NCBI GenBank assembly: GCA_035578155.1
Contig: JAPWDM010000017.1
Coordinates: 5,840,482 to 5,904,481, forward strand
Source of the DNA: Brachynemurus nebulosus
Lineage: Eukaryota > Arthropoda > Insecta > Neuroptera > Myrmeleontidae
Reading direction: 5' to 3'
Length of the DNA: 64,000 nt
Positions within the stretch are counted from its first letter, which is position 1. Each line of letters opens with the position of its first letter. The notes beneath the pieces are model-generated. The model ran no database searches. It was not told where the DNA came from and worked only from the letters and a program-made list of their open reading frames with translations. Positions 1 through 9,094 of the stretch are shown piece after piece. The position numbers and the translations under genes were made by a program.

Positions 1-1167
1 GTTTCTGGTATATAATTTTGCCAACCTGGTCGTGACGGTGTTTATATTCGGACTGAGTGAGCTGAGTACAGGCAGCTGTGATGTGTTGGATCGTTTCGGG
101 TTTGGAATGGCATCTCCGGCATGAGTCAGATGTTATTGACGAGTCACGAAGTATGTATTTTGAGTAATTCTTTGTATGAATTACTTGATCTTGTATAGCC
201 AGCATAAATCCTTCAGTCTTCGGGAAAAGACTTCCTTGACTCAACCAGGCGTGCGACGCTGCTTTGTCGACGTTACTCTGGTTAAGATCATGTGGATGTC
301 TTCCATGTAGAGGCTTGCGGATCCATTGCTGGATTTTGTCCTCCTTCGTGACCAAGGGGCAAAAACTATCTGGCATTTCTGTGTGTGAGAGGTTTAATGG
401 TGTGTATGCCTTGTCGGCTTGGATTATTGAATTGTGTAGGTGTGATGTGTGTGTTTTGGTGTAAAAGTATTCTCGTAAGTTATGAACCTGTTTATTATGC
501 ATGTTCCTTATGTCTATAAGACCCCGACCCCCTTCGGCTCTTGGCAGCGTCAGTCGTTCTATCGCTGCTTTGGGATGATGAATTCTGTATTTGGTCATAA
601 GGACGCGGGTCTTGATCTCGATGTTTGTCAAGTCCGTAGGCGTCCATTTGATTACCCCAAATGAGTATGTTAGCACCGGAACTGCGTAGGTGTTAATTGC
701 TTTGATGGTTTTTTTTCCATCAAGGTGGGTGCTCAGTAATCTCCGTACACGCGTTAGGTATTGCTGCATCAGGTGCTGTTTTACAGCGCCGTGATCTATA
801 CGTTCGTCCTGATTGAATCCGAGATACCGGTACGACTCTCCCTCGTCCATGGGCTGCATAACAGACTCTGGTTCGAGTTCGAATGCCACCGCATCTCGTT
901 TTCCTCCAGAACGACATTGTGTTCGACATTTATCGATTCCGAACTCCATACAGAGGTCTCGCGAAACCTCGTTGGAAAGTCCCAGCAGCTGCTGTAATTG
1001 ATGTTTAGTAGCTGCATAGATCTTAATATCATCCATGTACATTAGATGTGAAATGGTATGGCGCGAATTCGTTTGCGTACCTACATTGTAACCGTATTTG
1101 GTTTCATTTAACAGGCGAGAAAGTGGATTCATTGCGAGACAAAACCATAATGGACTCAACGAGTCAC
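1..1167 (-). CDS. R2/NeSL-type LINE reverse transcriptase, C-terminal part, runs off the window
   Basis: One minus-strand frame stays open for about 389 codons and leaves the window at base 1, so the true end is not seen. It holds the RT palm motifs SPLWFCLAMNPLSRLLN and, further on, the catalytic YMDDIK (about 1019-1036), then YLGFNQDERIDH and the thumb-like INTYAVPVLTYSFGVIKW. Near the window edge (about 70-126) is a C-x2-C-x8-H-x4-C cluster. A C-terminal CCHC knuckle after the RT is characteristic of single-ORF LINEs with a restriction-like endonuclease (R2, NeSL, R4 clades), and the endonuclease would lie beyond base 1. The upstream fingers and the 5' end are missing, cut off at the (TTA)n tract. 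The clade is inferred from memory; the RT identity is secure. The uninterrupted frame suggests a fairly recent copy. Confidence 0.85.
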
Positions 1168-1192
1168 TTATTATTATTATTATTATTATTAC

Positions 1193-1241
<49 letters not shown>
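1168..1241. repeat. (TTA)n microsatellite
   Basis: About 24 TTA units with one interruption. It lies exactly between the truncated LINE frame and the left end of the foldback element, so it may be the eroded junction of the two insertions. Confidence 0.95.
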
Positions 1242-1243
<2 letters not shown>

Positions 1244-1608
1244 AGATTTTTTAGCTAAGTCAGGATGATGTAATTTTATGATATGTTTGCAAATAGATAC
1301 ATATATTATATTAACATATAATATCACATATAATATATAACGGATGTGTATTTAATATTTTTAACGAATGTTTTCTTATACAGGGTGTATCATGAAATAT
1401 GCTTTTCAATTAGAATAGTAAATATAATTGGATTTTTTTTTAATACTTTTATAGGTTAACGAAAGAAACTTAAAAAAAGCTGTAAAAAAAAAAATAGGGA
1501 AATTCAGGGTAATAATTAAATAAAACGCACATATTTTTTTTTAAAATTTTATTTATAGAATATGTATACAGAAATTAAATTGCTTAAATCTATATATTAC
1601 TTAAAATC

Positions 1609-2096
1609 TACTCATTTTCCATATAAAATTTTTTTAAAAGAATAGAATTTTCTAATGAACAAATTTTGTCAGAATGAAGCATACAATGTCTTGACTAATA
1701 TTCATCTCGCAGAATGGAAATGTTCGGTACATCAAATATTTCTTCCAAATTCAAAATCCACGGCTGGTTTTCGGTGCCATCAAACAAATTTGAAATCCAT
1801 TTCTTCTTTTCACTGCCCTTGACGTATATGACATCATACTTCTTTAATATAGGTTTCAATATGGTATGAAGTTTTTTATATGGAATAAATCCATACGACC
1901 AAGGTATCCCATGTCAATTTCGACAAAGCCAACGTGCAGCAGCCCGTTCATATTTCTTCGACAACTCGTTGAAATCAAACGGTGCGTCGAATATAAGATG
2001 TAATACTTCATCCGAATTTTCCGCAGCAATACCAACTTCTTTAAAATAAAATTCGTTGTTAGCTCCTTGATAACCTTGTATATCAAGAAACGCCAT
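1609..2096 (-). pseudogene. Arm gene, left copy (broken): small RNase H-like family protein
   Basis: This is the mirror copy of the gene at 5267-5755. It starts MAFLDIQGYQG and keeps the blocks YERAAARWLCRN, HGIPW, KKYDVI, KGSEKKKWI and the C-terminal CMLHSDKICSLEN. The frame is interrupted by TGA where the right copy has TGG (Trp) before HGIPW, and by TAG shortly after the ILRDEY block. A one-base length change lies near the C-terminus. From memory, similar ORFs with D-I-E/Q-G, KG-x-EK and C-x3-H...C blocks occur widely in invertebrate genomes and may adopt an RNase H-like exonuclease fold; I cannot confirm this. The start is the ATG shared with the right copy. Confidence 0.6.
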
Positions 2097-2629
2097 TTTT
2101 TACCACCGCACCGCCGTAGAACTGAAATTCTTCACACAATCCTCAACTTTATATAGAATAATGAAAAGTGGTGAGGATAGTTAGTTAATTTGTGGGATGT
2201 AATCGAAAATGGCTACTAATAGCTATTGCTAGTTTACAATCAAATTACAAACTTTTAATAATGTTTAACACATTGGTGAGTACCATGTTCTTTTCACTTT
2301 AAGACCTAGTGATTTAAGGAATGATAAATTTTCGAGTGAAATGTGTTGTTGCTTAAATGTTTTACGTTTAATGATCTTAGGTTTCGAAAACACGTTGCTA
2401 TGTTGGCTAGCGGTGAACTGCTCTGAATTGTAAATTAACATGGCTCGAAATACAATTGTTTTACCACGAAAGTATAATTTTCAACGAAAGAGATGTTAAC
2501 TCTTTGACAGCCACCGGTAAATAGATAATATTTTATGTAAGTTCAACTATTTTATACTCTTTAACCATGATAAGGTGTATGAGCTGGAAGCCGTATAACT
2601 CAGCAAATTATATAGCGGTGGTGACGTAA

Positions 2630-2965
2630 CACAAATGCGGTGGTTGTGTTGCGGTTGTAGCGGTTATGTGGTGGTGGCGGCGGTATATGTGTGGCGGTGG
2701 CGGTGTTTGTGTGGCGGTTGTGGTGGTTTTGCGGTGGTGGCGGTGGTTGTGTGGCGGTTGTGTGGCGGTTGTGGTGTTTGCTTGGTGGTGGCCGTTGTGT
2801 TTGTCTGGCGGTGGCGGTGGTATTTGTGTCGTGGTGGCGATGGTTTTGTGTGCGGTTGTGGCGGTGGCGGTGTTTCTGCGGCGGTTGTGTCGTGGTGGCG
2901 GTGGTGTTTGTGTGGTGGTGGCGTTTCTGTGGTGATGGTGGTGGTTATGTGGCGGTTGTCATGAT
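2630..2965. repeat. GTGGCGGTG-type degenerate tandem array (left arm)
   Basis: About 335 bases are built of short units of the type GTGGCGGTG and GTTTGTGTGGCGG, strongly biased to G and T on this strand. The right arm has the complementary CA/CCACCG array, but shorter. Both strands are open for long stretches only because of this simple composition, so those open frames are not taken as genes. Confidence 0.9.
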
Positions 2966-3132
2966 AGCGGGGTAGCAGAGGTGTTTGCCGCTGAAGCGAA
3001 CAACTTATCATTAATTCAATCGAAGCAGCAATTTACTGTAGACAATGAATCGCTTGTGACATCTCGCGGTGTTTGTTGAACGCAGTATCTAAATTAATCA
3101 ATCTGGTGACGTTCCTGTTCCCTGCTCTTATC

Positions 3133-3381
3133 ATGGAAGATTATTAAATATCGATTTTAGATAAAATATTGGAAAATTTCGGTCAAAATACTATAAATAC
3201 AACTGAATTATTAACCGGATGTCATATGTTGGTTAAGTTCCAGAAGGTAAACAACAACAACAACAGCAACATGCCGATTTGTGGTATTTGTAAATTTCAA
3301 CCGTCACGGTGTGCCTTCTACAAGTATTGTGATAGGTGTCGAAATGAAAAACGAATTTGCAAGTGTTGTAAAGATGTATGA
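3133..3381 (+). pseudogene. Small cysteine-rich ORF in the foldback loop
   Basis: A frame of about 83 codons lies just inside the loop. The only upstream ATG in frame (3133) is followed by TAA at codon 5 (3145-3147), so it is either broken there or starts at a later codon. The C-terminal half has ten cysteines in pairs (ICGICKF, CDRC, RICKCC), consistent with a zinc-binding module, preceded by an Asn-rich linker. I do not recognise the family. Both this frame and the longer one downstream read in the same direction towards the right arm. Confidence 0.4.
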
Positions 3382-3651
3382 TACCATTTCCAAAATGTGT
3401 TTGCAATTATGTAAACTGTCCCACATCTAAAAGTCGTTGCAATTGCAAATAATTTAGTAAAATCAGTCACCTGATTGCCACATAATAGGTATTGACCAAT
3501 TCTACGGTTGCTCAAACCAACATTAGCTTTTGTAGCAACATTAACATAACTCCAACATTAGCTTAATGTTCGAGTGTACGCAGTGCTATAAAAGCTTCTC
3601 GCGGAAAGATTCTCTTTCACTTCTCTTTCACGTCATATAAGAGATACACAT

Positions 3652-4452
3652 ATGCGAGAATTTTCACCAAAAAGTTTTGAAAATAGTTACTCTCTTGATC
3701 CGCTAAAAAGACAAGCATTAGTCACCACTGATGACTTATCTAGTTAGGATACCGGGAGGAATGATGTTGATTGTGAATTTCGAAACAATAAAGTTGAAGA
3801 AAGGTCCAATCCACTTGAACAAAGAATTAAAGCTGCATCAAAAGCAATTCAAACTAAATTTAATAAATTAAGAAATCAAAATAATGTTTACACACCAAGC
3901 GATGAGTCTAATAACAGGGTTTTAACCACTTCTGATAGTGGAAATATTATCAGTCCCAAGTTAACTACAGCTCTGCAAACTCTTTTGGATATTTTATTAA
4001 TCAAAGAAACTCAAAATAAAGGTGAGAATTCTAATGAACGAATAGCAATGAAACGTCCAGTCAATTCAACGGATCAAGAACTACTTGCAAAGCGTATCAA
4101 ATACAACGGGTCGGAAGATTTTGAAAGTGCTAATGTGCAATCGAAAAAAATAAAATACTGGCATAATCCTAATACTTTAATAGATGAATTGCGACGTTTA
4201 TACGAGACTTCAGAGACTGGTGAAAAAATACTCAATATTATTCGAAGTTTAGAGGAAAATAAAAACATGTTATTTAACGTTGACGATCGTGAAGATTTAA
4301 TCGAAGAGTTAGATGCCTTAAAAGAAACTACTGTCGTTCAAGAAATATTCTCTATACTTCGCGAACTTCAAAAGGCTGATCTTATTGAGCCACTAGGTGA
4401 TTATCTGGATGAAACTGATAAAGAAGATGCTAGCGATTATTATGATGATTAA
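3652..4452 (+). pseudogene. Loop ORF of 266 codons with one in-frame stop; acidic C-terminus
   Basis: Starting at ATG 3652 (MREFSPKSF), the frame is open to the TAA at 4450-4452 except for a single TAG at 3745-3747 (codon 32). The part after the stop is hydrophilic: a Lys/Arg-containing segment with LLAKRIKYNG, which resembles a nuclear signal, then Leu-rich, probably helical segments, and an acidic tail ending DYYDD. There is no catalytic motif I can name. The stop codon sits exactly where single-copy loop changes to inverted arm, so the end of the protein is set by the arm boundary. A structural or regulatory protein of the element is the plainest guess. Confidence 0.55.
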
Positions 4453-4589
4453 TTTAGATACTGCGTTCAACAAACACTGCGAGATGTCACCACCGATACA
4501 CTGTCTACAGTAAATTGCTGTTTCGATTAAATTAATGATAAGTTGTTCATTTCAGCGGCAAACACCGCTGCTATCCCGCTATCACGACA

Positions 4590-4740
4590 ACCGCCACACA
4601 ACCACCGCCACCACCACACAAACACCACAACCACCACACAACCACCGCCACCACCACAAAACCCCCACAACCGCCACACAAACACCGCCACCGCCACACA
4701 ACCGCCACAACCGCAACACAACCACCGCATTTGTGTGTCA
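4590..4740. repeat. CCACCG/CACAAC-type tandem array (right arm)
   Basis: Complementary counterpart of the array at 2630-2965, about 150 bases long, less than half the length of the left one. The unequal length points to repeat-number change after the arms were formed. Confidence 0.9.
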
Positions 4741-5266
4741 CGTCACCACCGCTATATAATTTGCTGAGTTATACTCCAGCTCATACACCTTATCATGGTT
4801 AAAGTGTATAAAATAGTTGAACTTACATAAAATATTATCTATTTATCGGTGGTTGTCAAAGAATTAAGATCTCTATCGTTGAAAATTATACATTCGTTGT
4901 AAAACAATTGCATTTCGAGCCATGTTAATTTACAATTCAGAGCAGTTCACCGCTAGCCAACATAGCAAAGTGTTTTCGAAACCTAAGATCATTAAACGTA
5001 AAACATTTAAGCAACAACACATTTCACCCGAAAATTTAGCATTCCTTAAATCACTAGGTCTTAAAGTGAAAAGAACATGGTACTCACCAATGTGTTAAAC
5101 ATTATTAAAAGTTTGTAATTTGACTGTAAACTAGCAATAGCTATTAGCAGCCATTTTCGAATACATCCCACAAATTAACTAACTATCCTCACCACTTTTA
5201 ATTATTCTATATAAAGTTGAGGATTGTGTGAATAATTTCAGTTCTACGGCGGTGCGGTGGTAAAAA

Positions 5267-5755
5267 ATGGCGTTTCTTGATATACAAGGCTATCAAGGAG
5301 CTAACAACGAATTTTATTTTAAAGAAGTTGGTATTGCTGCGGAAAATTCGGAAGAAATATTACATCTTATATTCGACGCACCGTTTGATTTCAACGACTT
5401 GCCGATGAAATATGAACGGGCTGCTGCACGTTGGCTTTGTCGAAATTGGCATGGGATACCTTGGTCGTGTGGATTTATTCCATACAAAAAACTCCATACC
5501 ATATTGAAACCTATATTAAAGAAGTATGATGTCATATAAGTCAAGGGCAGTGAAAAGAAGAAATGGATTTCAAATTTGTTTGATGGTACCGGAAACCAGC
5601 CGTGGATTTTGAATTTGGAAGAAATATTTGATGTACCGAACATTTCCATTCTGCGAGATGAATATTATTCAAGACGTTGTATGCTTCATTCTGACAAAAT
5701 TTGTTCATTAGAAAATTGTATTCTTTTAAAAAACTTTTATATGGAAAATAAGTAG
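5267..5755 (+). pseudogene. Arm gene, right copy (one in-frame stop)
   Basis: The frame from ATG 5267 is 163 codons long to TAG at 5753-5755, with one internal TAA at 5537-5539, where the left copy reads TAC (Tyr). It therefore carries a different lesion from the left copy, and neither copy is intact. Recognisable blocks are FLDIQGYQG at the N-terminus, ARWLCRNWHGIPW, KKYDVI, KGSEKKKWI and a C-terminal C-x3-H-x3-C-type cluster. The gene lies close to the outer end of the arm and is followed by a run of A. The family assignment (small RNase H-like, function unknown) is inference. The nearest upstream sequence is a conserved block shared by both arms that should contain the promoter. Confidence 0.65.
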
Positions 5756-6111
5756 ATTTTAAGTAATATATAGATTTAAGAAATTTAATTTCTGTATACA
5801 TATTCCATAAATAAAATTTAAAAAAAAAATTATGTGCGTTTTATTTAATTATTACCCTGAATTCCCCTATTTTTTTACAGCAAGAGGTTTCTTTCGTTAA
5901 CCTATAAAAGTATTAAAAAAATCCAATTATATTTACTATTCTAATTGAAAAGCATATTTCATGATACACACTGTATAAGAAAACATTCATTAAAAATATT
6001 AAATACACATACTTTATATATTATATGTGATATTATATGTTAATATAATATATGTATCTATTTGCAAACATATCATAAAATTACATCATCCTGAGTCAGC
6101 TAAAAAATCTT

Positions 6112-7139
6112 AAATAAAGAAACTCAAACCGTATAAAAAGTCACGGGTTTTTTATTAAATAAACATCTTATAAAGTGCTGACACATACACAAAAAATCCC
6201 GAGTTACAGTTGACTCCTAAATTTCCGGCAGTACAGTAGCGGTCAGAAATCTGGAGTCTGAAGTTAGTTTTGCGGTAGCGCTTGGTACTTTGACCCCACA
6301 AAATTTAGTGGCCTCCCGATTTTTGTTTAAGATGACGCAAGTAAGTGAGGCCAAGGTTTGCACGTAATAAGCACAGTACACTTCAAAAAGTAATCGGACA
6401 CCTTTTTAGTTAGGGTGGCCCACACTTTTAACACGGCAGTGTACCAAAAATTTAAGTACAGTGCGGTGTCAAAAGTTTGGGACCACCCCTTGGGTTAGGG
6501 TAATCCCACATTTTTGACGCGGTAGTGTACCTTTCGTTTAAAATGACGCAATTAAGTTAGGTTAAAGGCGAAGGTTTGCATGTAATAAGTACAGTACGCT
6601 TCAAAAAGTGATCGGATAAATTTTTGGTGAGGGGGGTCGCACTTTTGACACGGCAGTGTACAAAAAATTTAAGTACAGTACGGTGTCAAAAGTTTGGGGT
6701 CACCCCCGATTTAGGGTATTCCCCACATTTTGATGCGGTAGTGTACCCCATTTATCAAATTGTGGCCTAAAATTCAGTCTGCGCATGCGTCGGGTTTGCA
6801 TTCAAAAACTATGACAGAAAATAGGTTAACACAAATCCAAATTGTTATAACTAAATTGTGATGACTCATAATGGGTTAACTACTTGTGTGGTTGTTGAGG
6901 TGATGACTCATGTCTTAGGAATTTCAAGGCCAACATTATGAGCGAGTATTGGGATCAAATGTCAACAACAAACTTTGATACATGTACTCGGTACGTGCCG
7001 TGTCAAAGGTCAATCCATACACGAGGTACAGTAGGACCCCAAACTACACGGTTCTAAACACTGTCAAAAAGTAGTCCGGAAAATTGGGGTTTTACTGTGC
7101 GGTAGAACCGGCCTAGCCATCCTATTAATATTAAATTTT
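6112..7139. repeat. Tandem units of about 220 bases, Helitron-related
   Basis: Two diverged units (about 6330-6540 and 6541-6760) share GACACGGCAGTGTAC, AGTACAGTRCGGTGTCAAAAG and TTTTGACGCGGTAGTGTAC-like phrases. A third partial set follows to 7110. The same phrases occur at 41,300-41,500 just before a Helitron-like end, so this block is probably the inside of a related element that lost its terminus. No coding potential is seen. Confidence 0.7.
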
Positions 7140-7207
7140 TTTTTTAAAACAGGAAAATACATTTTTGAATTACAATAAAATACTCTCAATTTCTTGTTAT
7201 AAATCTT

Positions 7208-8081
7208 GTGACCGTAGAATTACCAAAAGTGGGATACGAGAATCTACGTCAGAACAAATTAGCCGATCCTGAATTAAGGAAAATAATTAGTTCGTTACAA
7301 TCTGAAGATGTTTTGGAAACGACTCGTTGGGCAGAAAGGGGTTGTCACATGATAAACTGAATTTTATATCGATATGACTCAGAAAGAGATTCCGAAGAAC
7401 CTCAATTAGTAGTACCAACGAAATGCCAAGATATATCACGAAGATATATCACGAAGACAAAACTGCAGCACATTACGGAATCGATAAAACGTATCAAAGA
7501 ATCGCTGCGAAATATGATTTCATAGGTATGCAAAGATATATCGCTGAGTATATTAAAAATTGCACTGCCTGCCAGAAATACAAGGCGACAAATTTTCAAC
7601 CAACGGGACTTATGCAAACACCAGTGCCGGCCCAACGATTTGAAGTGATAGCAGTTGACTTGTTTGGATCGTTACCGGTTAAACCAAAAGGTAATCGATG
7701 GATGTTAGTGGTGCAGGACACTGCAGCAAAATGGGTGGAATTTCCATTAGCAGAAACGTTAGCTGAAATGTGTGCCAAATTACTCATCGAAGAAATTATA
7801 CTGCGTTTTGGAACACCGCGGAAGTTAATCAGTGACAACGGAGTTCAGTTTATTAATGCCATAATGCAAAAGGTTACTGGTATTAAGTATTGGTATTAAG
7901 TTACCGTTCATACTGTTGTATCATGCGTAGAGTAATCCAATCGAACGGAAAAATCGTCATATAAAGACACAATTATCGATAACTGCCGAAAATCAACACA
8001 AGGCGTGGGATGAACACATTGGGAGTATACCTTACGCAATAAATACCACCATGTGTGAATCTACAGGATAGAGTCCTACAT
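7208..8081 (+). pseudogene. Ty3/gypsy-type pol remnant: end of RNase H spacer and integrase
   Basis: The region reads as the integrase part of a Ty3/gypsy LTR retrotransposon. First comes a spacer with ELRKIISSLQ and TTRWAERGCHMIN, ended by TGA at 7358-7360. Then follow the HHCC zinc-binding domain (HEDKTAAHYG and CTACQKYK) and the core with the first Asp in AVDLFG and the second in ISDNGVQF. The catalytic Glu (NPIERKNR, about 7940) is in another frame, and a TAG follows near 8070. A short tandem duplication (about 7425-7455) lies at the start of the zinc domain. Reverse transcriptase, gag and LTRs are absent. The remnant ends abruptly where a Helitron-like terminus begins. It is clearly dead. 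Confidence 0.9.
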
Positions 8082-8150
8082 ATTTAACAGTAGCTGTACC
8101 CACGACGTCGTTCGCGCATAAAATCAATGAGAAATATATAAGGCAGTAGT
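8082..8150. repeat. Helitron-like terminus (GACGTCGTTCGCG type), copy 1
   Basis: The phrase TAGCTGTACCCACGACGTCG continues into TTCGCGCATAAAAT and recurs at 10,645 and 39,766. In reverse complement it ends ACGTCGTGGGTACAGCTA, like the 3' ends of insect Helitrons (small GC palindrome followed by CTAG). Here it directly abuts the gypsy remnant. Confidence 0.5.
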
Positions 8151-8598
8151 CTGGTAACTTGCGCTGTTTTTCATGCCTATTTTTAGGGGAATTTGTTTTT
8201 CGAGAAAGAACAAATGAAAAGTTTTAAATTTTTAATGTTTTTATCTACCATCTTAAGGTAACAAATTTTTTTTTTGATTAAATTAAATTTTGTTTTATTA
8301 TTATTACTATCACTTGAAGTTGGCGCCTCAAAAACAAGCACTTGGACGCCGAGTGATTTTGACTCTTTGGGAAATTCTTAATTAGTCTTAATCTATAGAT
8401 ATGTCATTCTGGTCGGAACTAGAGTTATAAAATTTTATCGAAAAATAACAAAATGGCTGACCTCGAAGGAAAAGCCATTTTTTTCGAAGTCCGCCATATT
8501 GGATGTTTTTATTGATAAGGATAATCTTTAAAATTATATTGATATTGATAATGTTTAAAATCAGACATTCATCATCACTACAATACGTATATTGTTAG

Positions 8599-8600
<2 letters not shown>
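8151..8600. other. AT-rich intergenic, end shared with 11.4 kb
   Basis: No coding potential. The last 70 bases (8531-8600, with ATCAGACATTCATCATCACT) are a close direct copy of 11,396-11,460, and both copies run into a (TA)n tract. Confidence 0.6.
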
Positions 8601-8683
<83 letters not shown>

Positions 8684-8693
8684 ATATATATAA

Positions 8694-8752
<59 letters not shown>
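8601..8752. repeat. (TA)n microsatellite
   Basis: About 150 bases of TA with a few interruptions (ACAT, AATAT). Confidence 0.97.
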
Positions 8753-8754
<2 letters not shown>

Positions 8755-9094
8755 TTTTTACTCGTTGGGGTAAAAGTGTCGGCCCCTTAAACATTTAATG
8801 GTATGCAGATTTCTGAATTTTGAATTTAGGCGTATTTTTATCGTCCCTTTAAGTACTTTTAAGTATCGTCTTTCTAACTAAATGAAGATCACATTTCTAA
8901 ATTAATAAACAATTAAAATATTTAAATTTTTATCTTTAAAAATGTATTTCTCTAAAGTCGGCCACTTGTGCCCTAAAGCCGGCCAAAAATATTTCTAAGG
9001 TCGGCCACAGGGATTTTTCACAATAGAAATGAATTACCTCACTGCAGATTATTATGAGACTGAGGAAAATGTTTAAAAAAAAAAAACAATTTTA
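8753..9094. other. Intergenic with GTCGGCC-rich phrases
   Basis: Non-coding. Short phrases of the type AAGTCGGCCACTT occur four times (8780-9010) and similar ones return near 10,850 and 11,220, so both flanks of the P-like MITE may belong to one older element. Confidence 0.4.

Larger units (their letters stand above)
1242..3099. repeat. Left arm of the 4.9-kb inverted repeat
   Basis: Pairs with 4449-6110 in reverse complement over nearly its full length. It is about 200 bases longer than the right arm, mostly because its GTGGCG-type array is longer. It holds the minus-strand copy of the arm gene. Confidence 0.9.
4449..6110. repeat. Right arm of the 4.9-kb inverted repeat
   Basis: Reverse complement of 1242-3099 with scattered substitutions and a shorter simple-sequence array. 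It holds the plus-strand copy of the arm gene. Confidence 0.9.
1242..6111. mobile_element. 4.9-kb foldback element with gene-bearing inverted arms
   Basis: The outer sequence AGATTTTTTAGCT with TCAGGATGATG at the left end returns as its reverse complement at 6090-6110. The match continues inward for about 1.7-1.9 kb per arm, leaving a 1.35-kb single-copy loop (3100-4448). Each arm has a copy of one protein gene, reading outward, and a GTGGCG-type tandem array near the loop. The loop holds two further open frames. TAA lies next to both ends and may be a 3-bp target duplication. Long arms with internal tandem repeats are known from Foldback transposons. The total length would also fit a small DNA virus genome integrated with its terminal repeats. 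I see no transposase and no viral replication or capsid motif, so the class is open. Confidence 0.8.

Noticed and set aside
1048..1254. Plus-strand frame ending in a long Leu run
   Set aside because: Product of the (TTA)n tract; the real coding frame in this region is on the minus strand.
2635..3011. Long open frames on both strands rich in Val/Trp/Gly/Cys or Pro/Thr/His
   Set aside because: They are translations of the GTGGCG-type tandem array; open on both strands because of composition.
1242..6111. Assigning the foldback element to densoviruses or Polintons
   Set aside because: Size and terminal repeats invite it, but no replication helicase, polymerase, integrase or capsid motif is visible.
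8561..8794. Tyr-Ile repeat proteins here and at every other (TA)n tract (11.5, 15.5, 22.9, 23.5, 25.2, 38.9, 50.3, 52.4, 60.9 kb)
   Set aside because: (TA)n has no stop codon in any frame; these frames carry no information.
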